This document shows positions 1 through 8,699 of a DNA stretch of 64,000 bases, one piece after another. The DNA lies in NCBI RefSeq assembly GCF_017921895.1, contig NZ_JAFIDN010000002.1, positions 372,001 through 436,000 of the forward strand. Reading direction: 5' to 3'. Under the pieces are notes generated by a model. The model was not told the DNA's origin. It did not search any database and was given only the letters and a program-made list of their open reading frames with translations. This DNA comes from Natronogracilivirga saccharolytica (GTDB lineage: Bacteria > Bacteroidota > Rhodothermia > Balneolales > Natronogracilivirgulaceae). Each line of letters begins with the position of its first letter. Position 1 is the first letter of the stretch. A program made the translations under genes and the position numbers.

Positions 1-1120
1 CGGCCTCGACAAGGCGGTAGTTCGGGGCATCGAGGTTGGTGTAAATCAGCAGCCGGTCTCCGTCAGCGTCCACGATGCTGTGGTCGTGCTCGAAATCATC
101 AACTACCGGCACGAGTTTGCCGTTTTCATCCTCCAGGTCCTTGATGTAAAGTTCATTGTTGCTGGTGGTTTCACGGGCGGAGACAACCAGAAAGCGCTGA
201 TCATTGGTCACACCACCGGATACATACCGCCGGCGCTGATCTTCACCAAAAACCAGTTCATCCTCACTTTGCGGAGTTCCGACACGATGAAAAAAGAGCC
301 GATGCTGATCGGTCCGGGCCGAAAGCTGGCTGCCTTCCGGTGTTTCGTAGCTGCTGTAATAAAACCCTTCGTTTTTATACCAGGAAATGCCGGAAAATTT
401 GATGTCCGTCAGCGTGTCGCCGATCTGCTCCATAGTCCGGGTGTTGAGGACGATGAACTTTCGCCAGTCTGATCCCCCTTCGGATATTGCATATGTTGCA
501 AGTGAGCCGTCTTTGGTAAAACTCAGGCCGGCCAGTGAGGTAGTCCCGTCATCGGAAAAGGTGTTGGGGTCAAGAAAGATCTCGGCATCGTCCGGATCAG
601 ACCCGGTGTCTTCGCTGCTTCCTCTCCGGCTCTCATCATCTTCGGAAACCGGTGTGCGATAGATCACAGAATGGTTCTGCAAACCGTCATTGCGGGAGAA
701 GTACACATAATCACCGCGCTGACTTGGTGAGCTCAGGCGCTCATAATTCCAGTCTTCTTCAAGCCGCTCCCTGATTCGTTCACGGAAGGGTATCTGCTCA
801 AGATAGTCGAAGGTGACCTTGTTCTGTGCCTCAATCCAGGCCGACGTTTCATCGGAAAGGTCATTCTCAAGCCAGCGATAGGGGTCCGGCACTTCAACAT
901 CGAAGTAGACATCCACCGTATCGTCACGCCGGGTTTCGGGATAGTCGAGCAGGCGGGCAGTGGAACGGGTAACCTCACCGGAGGAGGCTGCTTGTTCAAC
1001 GTTGGAGGGTGTTTCTGTATCTGATGGTGCCTGTGCCGATTCGTGCTGTTTGCAGCCGCTGATAATCAGGAAAAATGAAAAAAGCAGCAGAGAGCGTCTT
1101 GTGACGGATAATAGTTGCAT
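1..1120 (-). CDS. prolyl oligopeptidase (S9A) lipoprotein, C-terminus cut by window edge
   Basis: The frame is open from an ATG at 1120 to the window edge, giving about 373 N-terminal residues. The start has a short basic region, a hydrophobic stretch and a lipobox (IISGC, Cys about residue 23), so it is probably a lipoprotein. It continues into the signature N-terminal segment of S9A prolyl oligopeptidases (DPYRWLEND followed by W and QN) and then the beta-propeller region. The Ser-Asp-His hydrolase domain lies outside the window. The family cleaves after proline in short peptides; a periplasmic role in peptide scavenging is inferred. It follows the TPR gene on the same strand after about 210 bases, so it probably has its own promoter. 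Confidence 0.88.
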   Translation of the reverse strand, partial: MQLLSVTRRSLLLFSFFLIISGCKQHESAQAPSDTETPSNVEQAASSGEVTRSTARLLDYPETRRDDTVDVYFDVEVPDPYRWLENDLSDETSAWIEAQNKVTFDYLEQIPFRERIRERLEEDWNYERLSSPSQRGDYVYFSRNDGLQNHSVIYRTPVSEDDESRRGSSEDTGSDPDDAEIFLDPNTFSDDGTTSLAGLSFTKDGSLATYAISEGGSDWRKFIVLNTRTMEQIGDTLTDIKFSGISWYKNEGFYYSSYETPEGSQLSARTDQHRLFFHRVGTPQSEDELVFGEDQRRRYVSGGVTNDQRFLVVSARETTSNNELYIKDLEDENGKLVPVVDDFEHDHSIVDADGDRLLIYTNLDAPNYRLVEA

Positions 1121-1331
1121 AATAAATTTTGATATGGTAGAGGCTGTACCGGCGGGACCGTTTATGGTTTTTTATTTATCATCTTAAGTTCATCTTAATG
1201 ATGACTGTATAACCTAAAAAAATACAAAAAGTTCACATTTTTTTACACTTTTTATTGCAATCACACCTGTTACCTGCTGCAGAATGTGATTAATGGTTGA
1301 TGTGAACTGCACCGGGTGCGGGAGAGCGGCA

Positions 1332-2264
1332 TCAGAATGGGCGCCGGTTGCAGTAGTTCCGAATAGCCAGATCCGCTGCGTGGTTCTCAAGCGAACTTGC
1401 GGTGCGCAGGTCCCGGCAGCCACCATACCAGTTACCCTGGTCGAGTTTGATCAGGCCGCGGTAGAGCCATGCACTGGCATAGGAATCGTCAATCGCGATA
1501 GCCTGGTTGTAGGCATTCCGGGCCCTGACCGGCTGCCGGAGCATTTCATGACACCGGCCGGCATACATCCATGCGGCAGCGTGACGGCGGTTGTGATTAA
1601 CGGCGGCGCGGAAATGAACAAGGGCGCTTTCATAATCATCCTGAAAATAGGCCAGAAAACCGCGTGTCAGCTCCCGGGCTGTATCAAGGGTGACCGCATC
1701 AAGCAGGGTGTCGATATGACTAGGGTCAAGTTCTCCGTCCTTTTCAAGCAGGGGCAGGATGTATCGGATGAAATATCCGGAACCGATGGTCCTGTGCAGA
1801 TCCATCACCTTGTGAAACTCTTCCAGGGCAACCATTACCAGGCCCTTCTGATAAAAAATCAGACCGCGGTAATGATAGACCTTTTGCATGTCCGGGTACT
1901 GTTCTGCCAGCCGGTTGAAGTAGTATAGTGCCTTCCGGTCCTGATGCCGGTAATAGTGGATTTTCCCGAGATAGAAAGGAACCAGCCGGCAATCCGGTGC
2001 TTTGGCCCGGACCCGGTAAACTTCCATTTCTGCGTCAATCCAATAGCCGTTCTGCAGGTTTTCGCGAATTTTTTCAAATGTATCTTCGAAAGGCTTGCAC
2101 TCATCGGGAAGCCCATAATCGGTATAGCCGGTTGATGCCGGTGCGGTTGAAGAAAGCAGTACAATCAGCATCATCCAACCTGCCAGTACAAGGCTATGGA
2201 GGCTGCCTCCGCTTGCGGAATGGCGTTTGCAAAACTCTGATAGCGATACCAGAGAAGAAGTCAC
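1332..2264 (-). CDS. exported TPR-repeat protein
   Basis: 310 residues. A hydrophobic segment at about residues 24-45 (LVLAGWMMLIVLLSS) looks like a signal peptide behind a long n-region, or a signal anchor. Residues 60-300 form degenerate tetratricopeptide units, seen in pieces such as AAWMYAGRCHEMLRQPVRA and ASAWLYRGLIKLDQGNWY. Several cysteines occur (CKPF, CRL, CHE, CRD, NYCNRRPF). TPR proteins act as protein-interaction scaffolds; no partner is evident. Its start overlaps the stop of the upstream gene by four bases (ATGA at 2261-2264), so the two are translationally coupled. The specific function is unknown. Confidence 0.75.
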   Translation of the reverse strand: MTSSLVSLSEFCKRHSASGGSLHSLVLAGWMMLIVLLSSTAPASTGYTDYGLPDECKPFEDTFEKIRENLQNGYWIDAEMEVYRVRAKAPDCRLVPFYLGKIHYYRHQDRKALYYFNRLAEQYPDMQKVYHYRGLIFYQKGLVMVALEEFHKVMDLHRTIGSGYFIRYILPLLEKDGELDPSHIDTLLDAVTLDTARELTRGFLAYFQDDYESALVHFRAAVNHNRRHAAAWMYAGRCHEMLRQPVRARNAYNQAIAIDDSYASAWLYRGLIKLDQGNWYGGCRDLRTASSLENHAADLAIRNYCNRRPF

Positions 2265-2959
2265 TTTTTCAGAAATTTCAGTTGCTGTCCGTCCTGATGC
2301 AGTGTGGCTGCATTGACTTTGCCGTCGGAATCCCTGTGAAAATGCAGCTCTGCATCAACCTCCCGGTAGAAAAACACGTCACGTTCTCTCGGTCGGATTT
2401 TCATATCGTCCTGGCCGCTTATGCCGGCCGTTAACGAGTCATTGTCCCGGCTGATGGTCAGCTTCAGTCCGCCGGGCATTTCATAGGTTCCGGTGTACTC
2501 ATCCAGGTCTTCGGTCTCCATGAAGATGATTTCCGGGTCGATGGCGACATCGGCTTCGATCATGCGCCGGAAAAGGTAAGCGTCCTCCTCGCCGGGCTGA
2601 TAGTATAAATTCTGGGCGAGGTCGTTGCGGAACTCCTCAAAACGAAAACGGGCATCGAGAGTGCTGTTTTCAAACTTATTTTCACTTACAGCATAAAGAG
2701 GTTTCACTGACGCTCCGGCAAAGCGGGCAAAAAGGCGCTCTTCGTCCCGGAAGACAGAGACGTCCGGAAGATCATCCACCGATGCATATGTACCTGCGAA
2801 CTTGTCCAGCTCTTCGATGCTGAATTCCTGCGATTCGGCAAGGTCCGGCACCCCGGTTTCTCCGGCATCATCCGATTCTATGGGTTTTCCGGAGCATTGA
2901 AAGAGCAGGCCGGCAGTTACGGCAAGGATGACAGGCATCGGGGGTATTCGGAAAGCCAT
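2261..2959 (-). CDS. exported protein with two DUF3471-like beta modules
   Basis: 232 residues. The N-terminus (PVILAVTAGLLFQCSG) resembles a lipoprotein signal, but Gln before the Cys is not a standard lipobox, so a plain signal peptide is also possible. Two similar modules follow: about residues 50-135, starting FAGTYASVDDLPDV, and about 148-232, starting YTGTYEMPGGLKL. Both have the YxGTY...L...F pattern of DUF3471-type domains, which are usually found after serine-hydrolase domains. No hydrolase domain is present here. It is the first gene of a two-gene operon with the TPR gene (4-base overlap), so the two products may act together in the envelope. Function unknown. Confidence 0.7.
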   Translation of the reverse strand: MAFRIPPMPVILAVTAGLLFQCSGKPIESDDAGETGVPDLAESQEFSIEELDKFAGTYASVDDLPDVSVFRDEERLFARFAGASVKPLYAVSENKFENSTLDARFRFEEFRNDLAQNLYYQPGEEDAYLFRRMIEADVAIDPEIIFMETEDLDEYTGTYEMPGGLKLTISRDNDSLTAGISGQDDMKIRPRERDVFFYREVDAELHFHRDSDGKVNAATLHQDGQQLKFLKK

Positions 2960-3006
2960 GATGGTAAAGAGAAGAAATGAGAGATTGTCTTCTGTGTATA
3001 TCAGGT

Positions 3007-3035
3007 AACTTATCCGAATAAACCGTTCCTGTCAA
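3007..3035 (-). promoter_or_regulatory. candidate sigma70-like promoter for the DUF3471/TPR operon
   Basis: Read on the minus strand there is TTGACA (3030-3035), a 17-base spacer and TAAGTT (3007-3012), about 50 bases before the ATG at 2959. The -35 is perfect but the -10 matches only 4 of 6 positions. The phylum may also use a different promoter consensus, so this is tentative. Confidence 0.3.
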
Positions 3036-3087
3036 TGATAAAACAGCGTTTTTTTGTAAAACAGCAGTTTTTGTCGCCGGGTTGTGC

Positions 3088-5970
3088 TTAACCGGTTGTT
3101 CCAAGCCCTCCGGCGATGGCATTGAGTACCAGCAGCATGTCCGGAAGCATCGCATCTGCCTCCTTCTCCTTTCCGTCCCGTTTCAGATTGCGCCAGGTTT
3201 GAAGCTGGCGTATCTGCAGACGATGCAATGGTTTGAGTCGCTCGTTGCGGAATCCGATCATGGTGTACATACGCGGCCGGCGTTCGTGCAGTTCATGACC
3301 GTACAACAGCTCAAGCATCTGTTTTGTGCGGTGGAATTCTTCGGTGATGGTCTCAAAAAAACGACCAGCAACGGCCTGGTCATCCATGAGCTCCGAGTAC
3401 CATTTCATGATCTCCGTGTCGGACAGGGCAATGGCCGAGGAAGCGTTGGTGATGATGTACCGGAATGGCATGAAGTGGACGGCATGCTCGCGAAGGATAT
3501 CGAAAGATGCGGGATCTTCCGTTTGCAGCTGCTCAAGGGCGCTTCCGACACCGTACCATCCGGTCAGGAAGAAACGGGACTGACTCCAGCTGAATACCCA
3601 TGGAATGGCGCGCAGATCTTCAAAACTGCGCTTTCCGGTCCGCCGTGCCGGACGCGACCCGATACTGCTCGACTCAATAATGTCGATGGGCGTCGCCTGG
3701 GAAAAGAAAGAAACGAATCCGTCTGACCGCACCAGTCCCTGATAGCTGTCAAGGCTGTAATCATAAAGCCGCGAGACGATGGGCTCGAGTTTGTCATATT
3801 GTTCGCGCGTGGACCATTTTCTGTCAGCCGGGCCGGATGCATCGTGATCGGTATCACCGGTGTCGAACGCCCCGAGCGTCAGTCCTGCGGTTCCGGCCTG
3901 AAGAAGTTCCAGGTTGTACAGGGCCGTCAGCCGGTTGGCATATTTCTGTGATATCACCTCACCCTGTTCGGTCAGCCGCATGTCGCCGCGGATGGTATGC
4001 GAAGGGAGTCCGGCGATGAAACGGTGAGTCGGACCGGCGCCGCGGCTGATGGTGCCGCCGCGTCCGTGGAAGAAGCGTATCCGGATGCCATGCCGGTCTC
4101 CAATCTCACTGAGCTTCCGCTGAGCGATACTGAGACTCCATAAGCTGGCCAGAATTCCGCCGTCCTTGTTGCTGTCACTGTATCCGATCATAACCTGCTG
4201 GTAGAGGTCGTTTTGCCCGGATTGTGCGGATGAAGCTGCCGTGCCGCAAACTTCATCAGATACGAGCATCTGATGGGTGACGGGCCGGCCGTCAGACAAC
4301 TCTTTTTGTACGTTCAGGCTGCGGCGAGTGACCGGATGACTCAGGAAATCGTCCAGAATCTGCGGCCCTTTTTCGAGATCTTCGATTGTTTCCAGAAGGG
4401 GAACTACAGAAAAAAGGCTGGCGAGGCCGTCCTTCCCGGAAACCATCAGTCCGGCCTCCCTTGCAAGAACATAGACCACCAGCAGGTCGGACAAGCTGCG
4501 AGTCATGCTCACAATCAACGAACCGATTCCCCGAGTTCCGTACCGGCGTACGTGGCGGTAAAGTATGCGATAGCTGGCCAGTACCGCATCAGCCTCATCA
4601 CCCAGCCCTTTGCGGTGCCGGACAAAAGGGCGGGCGGTTTTCAGTTCCTCATTGAGAAAAGCCAAACGGCGTTCTTCGGGCCAGTGTTCAAAGTTTTCGG
4701 CATCCACTATACCGGCGGCCTGCATAAGCTGCGACAGCGCTTTGTCGTGAAACTTGCTGTTCTGCCGGATATCAAGCGAGGCCATGTGAAAACCAAAAGC
4801 AGCTGCTTTTCTGGCTACAGGTTCTACATCAGCCCTTGCGATACGATAAGCCTTGATCTCTGTAAGAGAGTCAGCCAGAATCTTAAGATCCTGCTGGAGC
4901 TCCTCCGTGCGGGAATAGTAGCGGTCATCTTCGGTGGATGTCAGCGGATTTCCGGAATCATCCAGTGGCACCCGGAGCTGCATCAGATTCACAAATTGCC
5001 GCCAGGGTTCATCCGGATTGCGGTTCATGGCGCTTTTGCCGGCTTCACCGGTGACGTTTTGCAAATAGTTCAGATGCTCACCGAAAAAACCGGGGACAGA
5101 AACTTCGTGAGATGAGATGCTGATTTTCCTTGAGAGACCGACCAGATCATCTCTGACCTGATGCAGTGCTTCCGTACGGAGGCGCCGGAGGGTATGCTCG
5201 GTAACTTTGTCGGTCACGTAGGGGTGCCCGTCCCGGTCGCCGCCGACCCAGTTTCCAAAGGAAACTCTGGGAAGTTGTTCGCGCTTGTCAATAAGTGAGG
5301 GGTCGAAGCCTGCATGTACCCAAGCCTCGCGCAGCCGCTGATCAAGCAGCGGAAGAACTTTGGGAAATACGTTTTTCAGATAATGAAGAACGTTGCGGAG
5401 TTCATCATGTATAGAGGGCTTTTGCAAAAACACCTGGCCGGTTTTCCAGAGACGGCTCAGGGCCACTTTGATATCTTCGGCAATCCGCTTTTTCTCGTTT
5501 TCGGTCCAGACCTGGTTCTCCCGCTTGACCATGAGCAGATAAATGGCCCGGAGCTGGTCAATTACCGTCGAACGTTTGGATTCGGTAGGATGGGCGGTGA
5601 GGACGGGTTCGATGCGGATACGGGAAAGCTCGGATGCGATCTCTTTGCCGGACCTGTTTTTCTTTTTGAGATCCTGAAAAATGCGGCCCCACAAGCCGGA
5701 TATGCGTTGCGTTCCGTGCTGGTCTTCCAGTTTTCTGCGAAGCTGGGCGGCGGCATTTTCCTCCACTATGGTGGTCAGCTGAAAGTACAGCGAAAATGCC
5801 TTGCTGACCTTATCCGGGTCAGCTTCGGCTTCATGATCTCCTTCAAGCTGGCGAATTACCTGGTGTTCCCCCAGATCCCGGAGCACATCAATAAAGCAGG
5901 TATGCAGGTAAGAGATATCGTCCTGCACTTTTTGCAGGTCGATGCTGTCATCGGTTGTGCTGAAATACAT
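3088..5970 (-). CDS. ppc: phosphoenolpyruvate carboxylase
   Basis: 960 residues, the normal length for bacterial PEPC. It carboxylates PEP with bicarbonate to oxaloacetate, an anaplerotic reaction in the cytoplasm. Diagnostic motifs are all visible: VLTAHPTES (catalytic His, about residue 127), FGNWVGGDRDGHPYVT, the glycine loop FHGRGGTISRGAGP, GYSDSNKDGG, and the C-terminal end AGGLGTTG, which packs into the active site. The gene stands alone: the next minus-strand gene starts 128 bases downstream, and upstream is a small minus-strand ORF about 150 bases away. No defect is seen. Confidence 0.97.
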   Translation of the reverse strand: MYFSTTDDSIDLQKVQDDISYLHTCFIDVLRDLGEHQVIRQLEGDHEAEADPDKVSKAFSLYFQLTTIVEENAAAQLRRKLEDQHGTQRISGLWGRIFQDLKKKNRSGKEIASELSRIRIEPVLTAHPTESKRSTVIDQLRAIYLLMVKRENQVWTENEKKRIAEDIKVALSRLWKTGQVFLQKPSIHDELRNVLHYLKNVFPKVLPLLDQRLREAWVHAGFDPSLIDKREQLPRVSFGNWVGGDRDGHPYVTDKVTEHTLRRLRTEALHQVRDDLVGLSRKISISSHEVSVPGFFGEHLNYLQNVTGEAGKSAMNRNPDEPWRQFVNLMQLRVPLDDSGNPLTSTEDDRYYSRTEELQQDLKILADSLTEIKAYRIARADVEPVARKAAAFGFHMASLDIRQNSKFHDKALSQLMQAAGIVDAENFEHWPEERRLAFLNEELKTARPFVRHRKGLGDEADAVLASYRILYRHVRRYGTRGIGSLIVSMTRSLSDLLVVYVLAREAGLMVSGKDGLASLFSVVPLLETIEDLEKGPQILDDFLSHPVTRRSLNVQKELSDGRPVTHQMLVSDEVCGTAASSAQSGQNDLYQQVMIGYSDSNKDGGILASLWSLSIAQRKLSEIGDRHGIRIRFFHGRGGTISRGAGPTHRFIAGLPSHTIRGDMRLTEQGEVISQKYANRLTALYNLELLQAGTAGLTLGAFDTGDTDHDASGPADRKWSTREQYDKLEPIVSRLYDYSLDSYQGLVRSDGFVSFFSQATPIDIIESSSIGSRPARRTGKRSFEDLRAIPWVFSWSQSRFFLTGWYGVGSALEQLQTEDPASFDILREHAVHFMPFRYIITNASSAIALSDTEIMKWYSELMDDQAVAGRFFETITEEFHRTKQMLELLYGHELHERRPRMYTMIGFRNERLKPLHRLQIRQLQTWRNLKRDGKEKEADAMLPDMLLVLNAIAGGLGTTG

Positions 5971-6120
5971 GAGAAATCTCCGCTCGTTTTAAATCCTGTT
6001 CCGGACAGCAAGATAATGACTCAGAGCGAAGTTCTCATGAATTATTAGCAAATTACAGTTGGTAACAGCAGGTTTCAGCCGGATCCAATGACCGGAAGCT
6101 GATAATGGTTAACCGGGCTG

Positions 6121-6279
6121 TTACCGCCTTATATACCGGCAGTAGGTTCCCATACCGTCGTAATCGGTCGGCGTTTCCACGAGTTCTTTACGATTTACAC
6201 GGTAATCGCGGATCCAGCCAAGCGGAAGGATAATCAGGAGAATCAGTAAGCCGAGGAGTGTTGCAGTAAGTGGTGTCAT
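6121..6279 (-). CDS. small single-span membrane protein (52 aa)
   Basis: ATG at 6279 to TAA at 6121. The product begins MTPLTATLLGLLILLIILP, a clear transmembrane stretch, followed by a short polar tail (WIRDYRVNRKEL...) that ends CRYIRR. Charge distribution and codon choice look natural, and it fills an otherwise empty gap between ppc and the deacetylase gene. A weak AGAG lies upstream. It is not recognised as a known family, and small size means it could be spurious. Confidence 0.45.
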   Translation of the reverse strand: MTPLTATLLGLLILLIILPLGWIRDYRVNRKELVETPTDYDGMGTYCRYIRR

Positions 6280-6368
6280 AAGTCTCTGTTTTACAGGTAT
6301 TCAGGTTTGTCAGCAAAAGCCCAAACCCCCGGTTGACTTAAATCGTTTCTTTCAGCACTTTATTTGTT

Positions 6369-7433
6369 ATGAAATCGTACATAATCATGCCTGCCCTTGC
6401 GGTTTTATTGATCGGATCCTTTTCAAACGGGACTCTGAAGGAATCGCCCCGGAATATTCCCGTTTTGTGCTATCACACCTTTTATCCGGAGTCATTTGAA
6501 GGCACACCCGGCACGCTGGCAGAATCCTACAGCAATTTTGAGGAAAAGCTCCGGTTTCTCAGTGATAATGGCTACCGCAGCTACATACCTGACGGTACAT
6601 CGGAGTCAGATGCAAGCAGCCCTAAAGTAGTTATCACCTTTGATGACGGACACCGAAGCCAGTTCCGTGCCGCTGCACTGCTTGAAAAGTTTGACATGCG
6701 GGGCATTTTTTTCGTAATCCCGTCACTCATTGATGATCCGGATTATCCGCACATGACATCCGGGCAGCTTACCGAACTTGCCGGGCGCGGCCACCTGATT
6801 GCTGCCCACGGCCACCGGCATAAAAGCATGCCTGTATCCGGACCGGAAATCGTAGCATCACTTGATACCGTACCAGATATCCTGCAAACCATTCCGGGCG
6901 TCAGCGGTGATGACCTGCACTCCATCGCCTATCCGTACGGACACTATACACCGGCAGTCAGGAGGGCTATGCTGCCGCAGTATCCGCTGCAATACACTGT
7001 CAATCCGGGGTACTGGGACGGCAAATCAACTCTCATCCCAAGGATACTGATTGCCAGCGGTACTGACAGCCAGTTTTATTACGATTATCTGCAGGGCGCT
7101 TTTGCGGGTGCACGGTCGCTCACCATGCAGGAGGAAAACGGATCACGTCAATCCGTCGTCCATTTTGACAATCCGGATGGACTTGATCCTGATTCACTCT
7201 ACATTCAGGCTACGAGTCCGGATGGTGCCGGCCACCACTACAGTATTTTCAGCGCAGCCTCTTATTTGACATCCAAAAACGGAGTCCTGCATTTCGACAT
7301 TACAGATTATCTGGAAACGCACCACTCCGCAGAGCGAAGGGCGCTTTCATTTGCAGTAGCTCAGCAGAAAAACGGGGATTTACGCTATGTGTCGGACGGC
7401 TATCTGATCTGGGTAACAAGAACCGACCGGTGA
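6369..7433 (+). CDS. secreted polysaccharide deacetylase (NodB-type)
   Basis: 354 residues with a signal peptide (PALAVLLIGSFSNG). The NodB homology domain spans roughly residues 28-240. It has PVLCYHTF, the metal/base motif TFDDGH (Asp92, Asp93) and the metal His pair in AAHGHRHKS (His147, His151), followed by YPYG. Family members remove N- or O-acetyl groups from chitin, peptidoglycan or exopolysaccharides in a metal-dependent reaction. The last 100 residues look like a beta-rich accessory module of unknown role. The stop overlaps the upstream extension of the GH18 reading frame, whose real start is about 105 bases downstream, so the two are probably co-transcribed and may act on the same glycan. 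Confidence 0.88.
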   Translation: MKSYIIMPALAVLLIGSFSNGTLKESPRNIPVLCYHTFYPESFEGTPGTLAESYSNFEEKLRFLSDNGYRSYIPDGTSESDASSPKVVITFDDGHRSQFRAAALLEKFDMRGIFFVIPSLIDDPDYPHMTSGQLTELAGRGHLIAAHGHRHKSMPVSGPEIVASLDTVPDILQTIPGVSGDDLHSIAYPYGHYTPAVRRAMLPQYPLQYTVNPGYWDGKSTLIPRILIASGTDSQFYYDYLQGAFAGARSLTMQEENGSRQSVVHFDNPDGLDPDSLYIQATSPDGAGHHYSIFSAASYLTSKNGVLHFDITDYLETHHSAERRALSFAVAQQKNGDLRYVSDGYLIWVTRTDR

Positions 7434-7537
7434 CATCGTCGCGGGGCCCCGCCATAAAGAGGTTTTGCAGTTTCACAAACGTGCATTACATCAGTTCAAA
7501 AACATGGCGTAAAAATCATTCAATATGGAGGAGGAAC

Positions 7538-8605
7538 ATGGTACCGTTACGGGGAATTTTTGTGCTTCTTATGATCACAGCTATCACAGCAGGCAATGCA
7601 AAGGCTCAGGAGTTTGAATTTCAGTTTGCCTACCGGCCGATGGCATTCGAGGTCCTGAAAAAGCATGTCGACAAGGTTGATCTGGTGGCGCCGGAACCGT
7701 TTATCATTGACAATCGCGGAGTGATTCACGGCGAACCGGATCCCAGGCTGATGGATCTGGCACGGGAACATAATCTGAAGGTAATGCCGCAGGTCAAGAA
7801 TCTGGATGCCTCGGCCGGATTGTTTTCACAGGCCTGGGTCAACGAAATGCTGAATGATCCGCAGGCGGTTGACCGGGCCATTGCCTCCATGCTGGAATTG
7901 TGCCGAAAGTATGATTTATACGGTATCCAGATCGACCTTGAGGCGGTCCATATTGACGACCGGGATGCGCTGACCGATTTTTATCGCAAAACAGCCGAAG
8001 CGCTCCATGCCGAAGGCTATAAAATCAGTATTGCCGTAGTCCATCGTTTCGAAAAGACCGGAGGTGTAAACTCATATACCCGCTGGATGATGGAGGACTG
8101 GCGGGGCGGATATGATCTGAAAGCACTGGGTGAGATCAGCGATTTTGTCAAAGTCATGTCTTATGCCCAGCATACCCGGCGTACCACGCCCGGCCCGTCC
8201 CAGGGGCTGCCCTGGCTGACCGAAGTCATGGACTACATGCTGGAATATATTCCGGCTGAGAAGCTGAGCATGGGCCTGAACATGCGCTCGTACCACTATC
8301 ATACGGCAGCCGATCCGGATCGCTATCACATCAACGCCCGCTCCTGGAGCCGCTCCCTTTCACTTGATGAGGTCGAATCACTGATGGATCAGTACGACGG
8401 CATGCCTCTGACCTGGGATGACCGGCAAAAAGTGCTTTTCGGATATATCGAGCGGGGCGGTACGCTGGAATGGTTCTTTGTGGATAATGATCCGCGCAGT
8501 CTCGAAGCCAGGCTTGATCTTGCCAGGGATCGTGGAATACGCATGCTCAATATGTGGGTTTTCGGGGATGAGGATCCGGCGTTCTGGGAAATGATCAGCA
8601 ATTGA
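7538..8605 (+). CDS. secreted glycoside hydrolase family 18-like protein
   Basis: 355 residues from the ATG at 7538, chosen because a strong GGAGGAGG ribosome site sits just before it and a signal peptide follows (FVLLMITAITAGNAKAQ). The frame is open further upstream, but that extension has no signal. The core is a TIM barrel of GH18 type: the strand motif LYGIQIDLEAVH gives the catalytic D-x-E pair (about Asp133/Glu135), and FVKVMSYAQH and the late Trp-rich strand RMLNMWVFGDE fit the fold. Related proteins act on chitin, peptidoglycan or other N-acetylglucosamine polymers. The exact substrate cannot be read. Its partner upstream is a polysaccharide deacetylase. Confidence 0.85.
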   Translation: MVPLRGIFVLLMITAITAGNAKAQEFEFQFAYRPMAFEVLKKHVDKVDLVAPEPFIIDNRGVIHGEPDPRLMDLAREHNLKVMPQVKNLDASAGLFSQAWVNEMLNDPQAVDRAIASMLELCRKYDLYGIQIDLEAVHIDDRDALTDFYRKTAEALHAEGYKISIAVVHRFEKTGGVNSYTRWMMEDWRGGYDLKALGEISDFVKVMSYAQHTRRTTPGPSQGLPWLTEVMDYMLEYIPAEKLSMGLNMRSYHYHTAADPDRYHINARSWSRSLSLDEVESLMDQYDGMPLTWDDRQKVLFGYIERGGTLEWFFVDNDPRSLEARLDLARDRGIRMLNMWVFGDEDPAFWEMISN

Positions 8606-8699
8606 TGCGTCGTCTTCCGGCAATGCCGGCGGTATGACTGTTCTTTTCCGTCAGGCCGCCGCCTCTGTTGATCCATCGAGACCTTCTCTGCAGCAGGGT

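Noticed and set aside
4273-6048. Long plus-strand frames (280 and 244 codons) over ppc
   Set aside because: Antisense to an intact PEP carboxylase with all motifs; no ribosome sites or family signals.
8606-8699. CCGGC-AAT-GCCGG hairpin between GH18 and gdhA
   Set aside because: No T-run follows on either strand and the stem is only five pairs, so not called a terminator.
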